Positions 1-5,531 of a stretch of DNA of 5,531 nt are shown piece by piece (position 1 is the first letter of the stretch; the number at the start of each line of letters is the position of its first letter). The stretch is from Balneolaceae bacterium (GTDB lineage: Bacteria > Bacteroidota > Rhodothermia > Balneolales > Balneolaceae), in the NCBI GenBank assembly GCA_003555185.1, contig PWFZ01000077.1, positions 1-5,531 on the forward strand, read 5' to 3'. The notes under the pieces are model-generated. The model had not been told where the DNA came from and ran no database searches. It saw only the letters and a list, made by a program, of their open reading frames with translations. A program made the translations under genes and the position numbers.

Positions 1-255
1 CTTGATGCAATCATTGTTACGACAATAGCCGTGGAGGAAGTGAGTGGGACGAAAAGCTTATTAATCTACAGTGCCTATGCTTATGAAACACTTTCCTTGG
101 AGACTTGGAAAGAGTACTTAACAGTAGGGCAGAAGTTTGCTAAGGCTCGTAACTGTCAACACTTGGCAGCATACACAGATAATGAAAGGATTAGAAGGGT
201 GGTTAGAAATTTTACTGGGAGTAGGGAACTCTCCTTTGTTTCAATCCCTTTATAA
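1..255 (+). CDS. C-terminal part of a small GNAT-like phage protein (5' end outside window)
   Basis: The frame is open from the first base to a TAA at 253-255, giving 84 residues without a start. A GTG at 31 could be called as a start, but the ten codons before it read sensibly and in frame (LDAIIVTTIA), so the gene probably begins upstream. The pattern is a beta strand (IIVTTI), a second strand (SLLIYSAY), then a Trp-containing helix (LETWKEYLTVGQKFAKARNC), an RIRRVV helix and a closing strand (ELSFVSIPL). This matches the layout of small GNAT-like proteins common beside phage head and internal-protein genes, where a 'W...A...GC..' helix precedes an Arg-rich turn. No acetyl-CoA-binding motif can be confirmed in the fragment, so enzymatic activity is not claimed. 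The family call is from general resemblance and is tentative; the coding call is firm. Confidence 0.6.
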   Translation, partial: LDAIIVTTIAVEEVSGTKSLLIYSAYAYETLSLETWKEYLTVGQKFAKARNCQHLAAYTDNERIRRVVRNFTGSRELSFVSIPL

Positions 256-260
256 TATTT

Positions 261-285
261 GCTGCGTTCGAAAAATGAACACAGC
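261..285 (+). other. Intergenic hairpin upstream of gene 2
   Basis: GCTGCGTTC (261-269) pairs with GAACACAGC (277-285) around a 7-base loop, with one C/A mismatch, so 8 of 9 positions pair. It fills the middle of the 47-base gap between the first stop and the Shine-Dalgarno of the next gene. No T-run follows, so it is not a typical intrinsic terminator. It could be an RNA-processing or mRNA-stability element, but that role is inferred. Confidence 0.5.
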
Positions 286-290
286 ATTTA

Positions 291-297
291 AAGGAGG
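291..297 (+). promoter_or_regulatory. Shine-Dalgarno of the 334-residue protein gene
   Basis: AAGGAGG lies five bases before the ATG at 303. It is a near-perfect anti-16S match, fixes the start of gene 2 and suggests strong translation, as expected for a virion protein. Confidence 0.85.
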
Positions 298-302
298 CTA
301 AA

Positions 303-1307
303 ATGTCAAGTGGTGGTGGAAGCTCTTCAGGTAAGGTTGATTATCCTGGATATATGAAAGATTTTCATGGAGAGATTTTAGGAACTGGTGTTAGTCCAAC
401 ACAGGATGTGTTAACAGCTATAAACACTGCTTGGAATAACAGTCCTTATGCAGGGGAAGTTGCTTTCGATTCTGATGCTGATATTTCTAATTATCAGAGT
501 AGGATTAGCATTCTTGGTGGCCTAGCAGATGGCATAGATCCTATTACCAAGTGGCAGAATTTTATTGCAGCTGCGGAATCTGGAGGAGATTTTCATACTC
601 CTCCTGCTCCCGATCCAAATCTTGAGGATATTGATGCTTCTATTGATGCAGCTATAGAGGCTCAAAATGCTCAGATTGATGCAAGTATTGAAATAGAAGC
701 TCTTCCTCGATTCCAGGCTGGGATGAGAGATATTAATGCAGTTCATGGATCTGCTTTTATCATCGGACAGGGTGTGATTGAATCTCAGGGCCTCAAAGAA
801 AAGACTTCTTTTGCTGCGAACATTCGATTGGATGCTGAGAAGCAGAAAAATACTTTACGGGTGGAGAAGGAAAGATTGCGTCTGGGCCATTCAGAACTTC
901 TCTTACGAAGGGATGAGTTAAAAACTACTGGGGTCAAGGATATCCTCCAGCTAACTATGGCTCAGTTTGAATTCTCCAAACTTGCTGCACACCTTGCTTT
1001 GGAAGGGACACGGATTAAGACTGTGATTAAAAAGGAAGAGTTGGATAGTCAACTTGAAATAGATGCAGAAGATGCTATGTGGAATCTTAACTTGTTCAAG
1101 TTTGCAAACAATGCTCTTTCAAGTATCAGTGGTGCGGCTCCTACACAGCAGGGTTCTAAGACGAATAAGTTTCAAAGTGCCTTGGGTGGAGCAGCCAGTG
1201 GTGCAGCTATGGGTGGAATGATGGCAGGAATGTCTGGTGGTGCAGTAGGCGGTCCAGTCGGGATGGCAGCAGGTGCGGCAATAGGATTAGGAGCATCATT
1301 TCTTTAA
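303..1307 (+). CDS. Virion-associated protein with coiled coil and glycine-zipper C-terminus (candidate ejection protein)
   Basis: 334 residues, ATG start set by AAGGAGG. After a Gly/Ser-rich leader (1-10) comes a globular part with DYPGYMKDFH (13-22). An Asp/Ile/Ala repeat lies at 110-133 (IDASI, IDAAI, IDASI). Next is PRFQAGMRDINAVHGSAF (135-152), a stretch that recalls, from memory only, uncharacterised proteins of short-tailed phages. Residues 165-260 are highly charged and helical, likely coiled coil. The last 45 residues (290-334) are almost only Gly, Ala, Met, Ser and Val with repeated GxxxG spacing, a glycine zipper suited to membrane insertion or helix packing. Such tails occur in phage ejection proteins (P22 gp7, T7 gp14 type), and the gene lies upstream of two further candidate internal virion proteins. 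No signal peptide or enzyme motif is seen. Role in DNA ejection is inferred; a minor tail or portal-associated protein is the alternative. Confidence 0.75.
   Translation: MSSGGGSSSGKVDYPGYMKDFHGEILGTGVSPTQDVLTAINTAWNNSPYAGEVAFDSDADISNYQSRISILGGLADGIDPITKWQNFIAAAESGGDFHTPPAPDPNLEDIDASIDAAIEAQNAQIDASIEIEALPRFQAGMRDINAVHGSAFIIGQGVIESQGLKEKTSFAANIRLDAEKQKNTLRVEKERLRLGHSELLLRRDELKTTGVKDILQLTMAQFEFSKLAAHLALEGTRIKTVIKKEELDSQLEIDAEDAMWNLNLFKFANNALSSISGAAPTQQGSKTNKFQSALGGAASGAAMGGMMAGMSGGAVGGPVGMAAGAAIGLGASFL
630..682 (+). repeat. Short in-frame repeat (ATTGATGC x3) encoding IDASI-type units
   Basis: ATTGATGC occurs at 630, 642 and 675, always in frame, encoding the Ile-Asp-Ala of the units IDASI, IDAAI and IDASI in residues 110-129 of the 334-residue protein. 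The spacings of 4 and 11 residues suit one face of a helix, so this is probably a coiled-coil element rather than a mobile or regulatory repeat. Confidence 0.4.
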
Positions 1308-1314
1308 AATAGAT

Positions 1315-1320
1315 GGAGGT
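1315..1320 (+). promoter_or_regulatory. Shine-Dalgarno of the 193-residue protein gene
   Basis: GGAGGT lies five bases before the ATG at 1326, in the 18-base gap after the previous TAA. It fixes the start and supports co-translation from one transcript. Confidence 0.85.
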
Positions 1321-1325
1321 ATAAG

Positions 1326-1907
1326 ATGAGTTTTTTCAACTTTATGGGACAGCGGCAGCCACACGTTATGGATGATAGTGGAGCTGGAAACTTTGGACAA
1401 AACCTGGAGCAGCAACAGCCAGGTGGAATGCAAGCTTTGGCATCAAATCCTAACTTTATCCAACTGTTGGCTGGCATAGGTGCAGGCCTTGATCCTGAGG
1501 GAATCGGAGGGGCAGTTGGAGGTCCTACAGCCCAGATGTCTCGTCATCAAGCTATGCAGCAGGCAGCTGCTAAGCAGCAGAAGAGGGATACACAGCTGAT
1601 GGATCAGCTAATCGCTGCTATTTCGGGGAGAGATCCTTCACAGCTGGTTGGCCCAGTAGATGATCCAAGCACTTTTAACAAAATGTCTTTGGATGAGAAG
1701 GGGCTTCATATAGATGCCCCCTTCCCTGGCCAGGCAGCTACAGGAACAGGGGTAGGGACAGGAAGGCAAATGCCTAATGTTACTGATCCTCCGATGGAAT
1801 CAAGGAGAAGTCCACAAGCTCAAGGGCAGAGAGGCGCAGGATTCACTCAACCCTCTCCTACTGGACAGAGGGATTTCTCCCCTTTTTCACGACGCCTGAT
1901 AGGTTAA
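1326..1907 (+). CDS. Gln/Gly/Pro-rich virion-type protein, short (0-frame) product
   Basis: 193 residues, ATG start behind GGAGGT, TAA at 1905-1907. Residues 20-35 are Gln-rich. Residues 40-100 form a helical core with a small Gly-rich hinge (FIQLLAGIGAGLDPEGIGGA at 44-63), then a Gln/Ala helix (HQAMQQAAAKQQKR) and QLMDQLIAAI. The remainder, 101-193, is rich in Gly, Pro, Gln and Ser and probably disordered. No known domain was recognised. The composition resembles small phage internal or tail proteins whose core helices are followed by a flexible linker. Near its end the gene contains an in-phase slippery heptamer (1880-1886) and its stop sits at the edge of a hairpin loop, so part of translation probably continues in the -1 frame to give a 493-residue fusion. 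The short form would then be the first 187 residues plus six more (SRRLIG). Coding is clear; function is unknown. Confidence 0.8.
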   Translation: MSFFNFMGQRQPHVMDDSGAGNFGQNLEQQQPGGMQALASNPNFIQLLAGIGAGLDPEGIGGAVGGPTAQMSRHQAMQQAAAKQQKRDTQLMDQLIAAISGRDPSQLVGPVDDPSTFNKMSLDEKGLHIDAPFPGQAATGTGVGTGRQMPNVTDPPMESRRSPQAQGQRGAGFTQPSPTGQRDFSPFSRRLIG

Positions 1908-1927
1908 CAGCTGCCGACCTAGCAGGC
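1880..1927 (+). promoter_or_regulatory. Candidate programmed -1 ribosomal frameshift signal (slippery heptamer plus stem-loop)
   Basis: In the 0 frame the bases read tcC CCT TTT TCA, so 1880-1886 is C CCT TTT, a perfect X XXY YYZ heptamer in the right phase. After a 7-base spacer (1887-1893), GCCTG (1894-1898) pairs with CAGGC (1923-1927) and TAGGT (1900-1904) with ACCTA (1917-1921). One A/G mismatch lies between the helices, and a T-G wobble closes a 10-base loop. The 0-frame TAA (1905-1907) overlaps the loop edge. Slipping back one base continues FTTPDRLTAADLAGL into the long downstream frame. A loop-downstream pseudoknot (1910-1915 with 1958-1964, one bulge) is possible but would compete with the second hairpin. 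A one-base undercall in the C4T5 run would produce the same frame break. Confidence 0.6.
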
Positions 1928-2806
1928 TTACATCCTGAGGATATCCAAGCATTGCTTGGACAGCAAAACATCTCCCAGGACTTGAGGCAGAGAGCAATTG
2001 GACAAGTGTTTGACGACCTCGCACAGCAGCGACAGCTTGAGGTTGGACAAGAGGAATCTCAACTTGGTAGGTGGCATGAGTTGGGGATGCAAGAGAAGGA
2101 TCAAGCTCTTAGAATGGGCATTGAGCAGTATAAGAAAGCAATGACTCCGGAAGAGAAAGAGCAGCATGAAGCCCAGTTGGAGAATCTTAGAGCACGTACT
2201 GATATCACAGATGCTCAGCGCCAACAGATTGATGATGCTCTTGACAGGGAAAGATATATTCGTACAACTATTGACGGCCAAGAGGTTGACCTCTCTGCGA
2301 GTGAAGCTATTCAGTGGTATCTTGGGCAACAGGTTGATGAGGGAAATCTCAGAAAAGCAGATCTGATGAATACTAAGCGAGAGTTAGATATCGGTGCCAA
2401 GAGGATTAATACTGTGCTTACTCGCTATGGTGGGAAAGGTGCATTTGACCTCGATGATACTGGCTCTCTTACGTTTGATCCTGGGGCTGGCTACGTGGAG
2501 ATGCAAAGACTTGCTGCCCAGGGTGATCAGCAAGCTATTCAAGACAAAGCTGCTGTTGATGCCGAACTTTATCGAGTCCAGTATCCTATGGGTAGGATGA
2601 AGCCTCAGGATGTTCCAGCTAGTGTTTATGAATCTTTGAAGGATGGAAAGCCTCAGGTCTTCAGAGATGAAAGCGGAAACTTTGTCTTCCAAGAAATTGA
2701 TTCGTCATCTGGAGAGGTAAAACTTTTGGAGGTAGTTCCTCCTGGGCCTGATCAAAACCAGCGTGCTTCAGACGCTGTTCGACGTTTTGGGATTGAAATA
2801 GACTGA
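1886..2806 (+). CDS. Frameshift-dependent C-terminal extension; helical virion-type protein
   Basis: This frame is open from 1787 (after a TGA at 1784) to a TGA at 2804-2806. Before about 1880 its translation looks like noise; from 1886 on it reads as good protein (RLTAADLAGLHPEDIQALLGQQ), so the coding switch coincides with the slippery site. Read by -1 shift it adds 306 residues to 187 from gene 3, a 493-residue fusion. No ATG or GTG precedes it: the first usable codon is TTG at 1952 (284 residues, weak GAGGA ten bases upstream) and the first ATG is at 2087. The protein is Gln/Glu/Arg-rich and strongly helical over fusion residues of roughly 195-350, likely coiled coil. It ends in a more globular part that includes GYVEMQRLAAQGDQQAIQ and a predicted strand pair (QVFRDESGNFVFQEI). 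No enzyme motif or membrane segment is seen. A middle ejection/internal protein (T7 gp15 or P22 gp20 position) is inferred from order and size only. Confidence 0.7.
   Translation, partial: FTTPDRLTAADLAGLHPEDIQALLGQQNISQDLRQRAIGQVFDDLAQQRQLEVGQEESQLGRWHELGMQEKDQALRMGIEQYKKAMTPEEKEQHEAQLENLRARTDITDAQRQQIDDALDRERYIRTTIDGQEVDLSASEAIQWYLGQQVDEGNLRKADLMNTKRELDIGAKRINTVLTRYGGKGAFDLDDTGSLTFDPGAGYVEMQRLAAQGDQQAIQDKAAVDAELYRVQYPMGRMKPQDVPASVYESLKDGKPQVFRDESGNFVFQEIDSSSGEVKLLEVVPPGPDQNQRASDAVRRFGIEID
1944..1960 (+). other. Second stem-loop downstream of the frameshift site
   Basis: TCCAAGC (1944-1950) and GCTTGGA (1954-1960) form a perfect 7-bp stem with the 3-base loop ATT. The only near-upstream alternative start of the -1 frame, TTG at 1952, overlaps this loop. 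If the hairpin forms, it would hinder initiation there and could add to ribosome pausing; both effects are inferred. Confidence 0.5.
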
Positions 2807-2809
2807 GGA
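2805..2809 (+). promoter_or_regulatory. Shine-Dalgarno of the large-protein gene, overlapping the previous stop
   Basis: GAGGA lies eight bases before the ATG at 2818 and overlaps the TGA (2804-2806) of the preceding frame. This suits translational coupling between the two genes and identifies 2818 as the start. Confidence 0.75.
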
Positions 2810-2817
2810 TTATAACT

Positions 2818-5531
2818 ATGTTTGACTTCAAGCCTCTTGATAAAGATACTTTAAGAACACTTAAGCAGCTATCTGAAGATGAAGAAGTTGTTCATTCTGC
2901 AGAGGAGTTGACTGCTCCTGGAAGGCAACCAAGGAGGAGACCTGAACCTGAGCCAGAGCCCGAAGATGATCGCAGCTGGTATGGCCATGCTCGGGAGCAT
3001 GTCCAGGATCGTGCATTTCGTGGTGGGCCCCTTGGCGGACTTGTAGAGGGCGGTCGAAGGGCGTTTGAGACTTATCAGCATGCTACTGGAGAAACTCCTG
3101 ATCGCCCTTCCAGGTTTCCTGATGAGGAGATGCATCCTGCAGCTGAGAAGTGGTTACGCCCATCTTTAGACACGGCAGCTCATACAGCCCGCTCTTTTCA
3201 TGAAGGAGTTGGTCGCTTCAGCCATTCTGTAGATCTGATGGCTGATATAGTAAGTGATTTAACTGGTATGGAAAAAGGAGGAGTGTTTGAAGAGGCGGCG
3301 AAACAGCACATGGAGCATGCTGATTATTGGGAATCTCGGGTGAAAGGGGATCACTTAGCTCCGGAGGTTGCTGGGGAATTCGTAGGAAGTATGCTTCCTG
3401 GGATTACAGAGTTTGCTATGAACATACCCTGGGCAATGGCTCAGGAGGGAGCACATGCTTATCAAGAAGGTGAGAATCCTCTGATTGGCGCAGTAAAAGG
3501 TGGAGTGCATCGTGCTCTTATGGGAGAACTTCTTCGCCAATCCCTACATCTCCGCCTACCTGAGCGAATGGTAGCTATGGGTGGAGTAGCTGGTGGAGAA
3601 ACTGCCATGGCTGGAGGGGACTTACGAGAGATTACTCGTAATGCTGGAGTTATGGCTGGATATGCTACAACTATGAGCGGCCGAAGACCGGGCCTCCGTT
3701 TTGATAAAGATAGGAAGGGAGTAGTTACAGATGTTAGGATGGAGCATGCTAAGGCTGCCGGTCTTATTGACATTCCTCCTATGAAACGAGCGCTGAAGGC
3801 GATTGAGAAGAAGCAGCTTGAAGCCAGGGAACAATCTTATGTGAAAGAGGCTAGGAGGAAAACAGCTGAGGCTGAGAAAAGGGGTGATCCAGAAGCTGCA
3901 CGTGATGCTCTTCGGGAACTTGCAGATAATCCTTATGTTTCTGAAAGTACTAAAACTGATCTTGCTAATACTTTCAGAACGCAGAAGAAGAATGATAAGA
4001 TTATTCAAGATGTTGAAGCACGGCTTGGTGAAATCGACAGTTTGATTGGAAGTAATAAGTTCAAAGATGCGAGGAAAGTTGCTCGGAAGATCAAAGAGCC
4101 GCATTCCAAAGCTTATGCCCGCTACGTGATTAGAGAAGCTGAGCGGGAATTGAGGGAGGGAACTCCTCAGCCTGGTCGAGAAGGCGGTGTTGATAGGACG
4201 GGACCAGCAGCTATGGCTCGTCAAAGTGTGATTAATGAGTTCTTTCCCCCAGGTACAGCTGAGCGTCCTACTTCAATTCCAAGTGATGTTGACACTGCGC
4301 AGCAGGCAAGGGAGGTTCATCAAGCACGGATGCGCAGAGGGGAGGTTACTCCTCACGAGCCTGCTCGTCGTGCTCCTGATCCTACTGAAGTTAGGCAGAA
4401 AGCTAATCGTGAATTTGCCGACTCCGTCCGAGGGTTACCAAAGGAAAGTTTTGATCTGTTGGTTAAAGAAGTTGACCAGATCAGGAGGGACAATCCTGAG
4501 GATTCCTACGTTAAGGACATGGTTGATATTGTAAGGAATGAGCAGATTAGGAGGGAGCGAACTAATGAGTTGGAGCTTCTCTTGGAAGAAGGTGCTCCTC
4601 CTGCTGTCCCACCTGATCAGAGAAGTCCGTTGCCGCAGCCCCCTGTTGTTGATCGAAGAATGGAGAGAGAGCTAAGGGAATCAGATATTGAGGCGGAGAG
4701 AAGGAGAGAAGTTACCAGTCCCGAAGCTCGGCGAGAGCATACGGAGGCTGAAAGGGTTAGGAAGAACTTGGAAGGCCAAGAGCATAGGAAGCGAGCTGAG
4801 GATTTAAGAAGGACATTGGATAATGCTGTTAAGAGTAAAAGGGGGGAGCCTACTCCTCCACCTGAACCTACTCCGCCTGCTGCTGCCGGTCCAAAAGCAG
4901 ATGTTCAACCTTTGCATCCTACTCCTGAACCAAAATATACTCCAGGCCAAAGTGTTAATGTAAATATTCCTACTATAGACGGAAAGCCTATAAGAGGAGT
5001 AAATGATTCTACTTTTGCTGAGATAGACTCTGTCATGGGTAGAAGTGAGACTCTCTTTGATTGGAATAGAAACTTTCCAAAGATGCGAAAGCATATAGAA
5101 ACTACTTATGGTAAAGAGGCATTAGATAATGTTGATAGGTGGACAAAAGAACTAACAACTGGATTAGGGCCGATTCAAAAGGATATAAATAAAGATACTC
5201 GAATTTACGATGATGCCACTGCTTTTATTTATGCTTTTCAGCATCTGAAGAATGAGAGAGAAGTTCCTCCAGCAGAAGGAAGAAGGCCTGACCTTCGTGT
5301 GGTTGAAGGAAAGACTGATCTATCTGATGCAGAGATACGGATGGTGGAGAAAGTTAGTGATCCTTTCGGCCTGGCTGAGAGAATGGGAGATGTAAGACCC
5401 GCAGCTGAAAAGGACTTGGAAAAAGATCTTGAGCCTAAGAGAGAAACTGAACCGCCTCCACCTAAGGAAGTGGCAGACATAAAGCCTCCGGCCGAACAGG
5501 AGTTGGACCGAGGATTGGAACGAAGAGAGGC
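2818..5531 (+). CDS. N-terminal 904 residues of a very large phage protein (candidate ejection or polyvalent virion protein; 3' end outside window)
   Basis: ATG at 2818 behind GAGGA; the frame has no stop through the window end, so 904 complete codons are seen. In order: a charged N-terminus with a Pro-Glu run (42-49); an Ala/Gly-rich helical region (about 180-288) with short hydrophobic stretches (EVAGEFVGSML, NIPWAMAQ, MVAMGGVAGGETAMAGG), reminiscent of membrane-active parts of phage internal proteins; long charged helices (about 322-450); a helical part (520-600); a very Arg/Glu-rich helix (613-675); a Pro-Thr-Glu linker (677-687); a compact segment with WNRNF and DRWTKELTTGLG (about 706-820); and an imperfect 29-residue repeat (858-904) running off the window. 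The mosaic of helices and Pro-rich linkers resembles the largest ejection protein of short-tailed phages (T7 gp16 position) or so-called large polyvalent proteins. No lysozyme, protease or polymerase motif was recognised. Function is inferred from position, size and composition; coding status is firm. Confidence 0.8.
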   Translation, partial: MFDFKPLDKDTLRTLKQLSEDEEVVHSAEELTAPGRQPRRRPEPEPEPEDDRSWYGHAREHVQDRAFRGGPLGGLVEGGRRAFETYQHATGETPDRPSRFPDEEMHPAAEKWLRPSLDTAAHTARSFHEGVGRFSHSVDLMADIVSDLTGMEKGGVFEEAAKQHMEHADYWESRVKGDHLAPEVAGEFVGSMLPGITEFAMNIPWAMAQEGAHAYQEGENPLIGAVKGGVHRALMGELLRQSLHLRLPERMVAMGGVAGGETAMAGGDLREITRNAGVMAGYATTMSGRRPGLRFDKDRKGVVTDVRMEHAKAAGLIDIPPMKRALKAIEKKQLEAREQSYVKEARRKTAEAEKRGDPEAARDALRELADNPYVSESTKTDLANTFRTQKKNDKIIQDVEARLGEIDSLIGSNKFKDARKVARKIKEPHSKAYARYVIREAERELREGTPQPGREGGVDRTGPAAMARQSVINEFFPPGTAERPTSIPSDVDTAQQAREVHQARMRRGEVTPHEPARRAPDPTEVRQKANREFADSVRGLPKESFDLLVKEVDQIRRDNPEDSYVKDMVDIVRNEQIRRERTNELELLLEEGAPPAVPPDQRSPLPQPPVVDRRMERELRESDIEAERRREVTSPEARREHTEAERVRKNLEGQEHRKRAEDLRRTLDNAVKSKRGEPTPPPEPTPPAAAGPKADVQPLHPTPEPKYTPGQSVNVNIPTIDGKPIRGVNDSTFAEIDSVMGRSETLFDWNRNFPKMRKHIETTYGKEALDNVDRWTKELTTGLGPIQKDINKDTRIYDDATAFIYAFQHLKNEREVPPAEGRRPDLRVVEGKTDLSDAEIRMVEKVSDPFGLAERMGDVRPAAEKDLEKDLEPKRETEPPPPKEVADIKPPAEQELDRGLERRE
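5389..5520 (+). repeat. Imperfect in-frame tandem repeat, about 29 residues (87 bases)
   Basis: Residues 858-872 of the large protein (DVRPAAEKDLEKDLE, 5389-5433) match residues 887-901 (DIKPPAEQELDRGLE, 5476-5520), identical or conservative at most positions, with a Pro-rich spacer (EPPPPKE) between. The DNA copies have diverged, so this is an old protein-level duplication. More copies may lie beyond the window. Confidence 0.55.

Noticed and set aside
31..255. A complete 74-residue gene starting at GTG 31
   Set aside because: The same frame is open and protein-like to the first base, and no good Shine-Dalgarno precedes the GTG. The gene is better read as a 5'-truncated fragment.
251..256. 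TATAAT resembling a -10 promoter box
   Set aside because: It overlaps the end and TAA stop of the first gene, and no TTGACA-like box lies about 17 bases upstream. AT-rich stop regions give this match easily.
261..290. Intrinsic terminator between genes 1 and 2
   Set aside because: The stem is followed by ATTTAAAGG, not a run of T, and the next gene starts within 20 bases with a strong ribosome-binding site.
1928..2329. 133-residue open frame on the minus strand
   Set aside because: It is the shadow of the helical Gln/Glu-rich frame on the + strand, with a Leu/Ser/Cys-rich composition lacking any recognisable pattern.
3273..3285. AAGGAGGA just before an in-frame GTG inside the large gene
   Set aside because: The spacing to the GTG is only about two bases, too short for initiation. 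The purine run simply encodes Lys-Gly-Gly.
3622..4224. 200-residue open frame on the minus strand
   Set aside because: It lies wholly opposite the large + strand gene and is Ser/Leu/Phe-rich, as expected of the antisense of Glu/Lys/Arg-rich codons. It is out of keeping with the all-plus gene layout.
4235..4534. 99-residue + strand open frame in another phase
   Set aside because: It is nested in the large gene with no convincing ribosome-binding site. Its translation is Leu/Arg-rich out-of-frame sequence.

Overview
This window most likely comes from the virion-protein module of a tailed bacteriophage, probably a short-tailed, podovirus-like one, or from a related prophage. All convincing genes lie on the + strand and are tightly packed, with gaps of 47, 18 and 11 bases. 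The starts of genes 2, 3 and 5 carry strong Shine-Dalgarno sequences (AAGGAGG, GGAGGT, GAGGA), which points to a bacterial host. No integrase, tRNA, rRNA, CRISPR array or insertion sequence is visible. The host cannot be named from the sequence. The phage assignment rests on protein style and gene order, not on a database match.

Layout. (1) Bases 1-255 hold the C-terminal end of a small protein resembling the GNAT-like proteins found beside phage structural genes. (2) An intergenic hairpin at 261-285 precedes a 334-residue protein (303-1307) with a coiled-coil middle and a glycine-zipper C-terminus. (3) A 193-residue Gln/Gly/Pro-rich protein follows (1326-1907). (4) Its stop is followed in the -1 frame by a long helical reading frame (1886-2806) with no ATG or GTG start near its beginning. 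(5) From 2818 to the window end runs one uninterrupted frame of more than 904 codons, the start of a very large protein.

The most interesting point is the junction between (3) and (4). The last codons of gene 3 contain C CCT TTT, a canonical X XXY YYZ slippery heptamer in the correct phase. Seven bases later begins a stem-loop with two 5-bp helices around one mismatch, followed by a second perfect 7-bp hairpin. The -1 frame then stays open for 306 codons. The simplest reading is a programmed -1 ribosomal frameshift that makes a short 193-residue form and a long 493-residue fusion. A one-base homopolymer undercall in the C4T5 run is the main competing explanation.

Working together (inference). 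A glycine-zipper protein of 334 residues, a helical protein of 493 residues if frameshifted, and a very large third protein match, in order and rising size, the three-protein ejection apparatus of short-tailed phages (gp14-gp15-gp16 of T7, or gp7-gp20-gp16 of P22). Those proteins leave the virion and form a conduit for DNA across the cell envelope. No residue-level homology to T7 or P22 proteins could be confirmed by eye.
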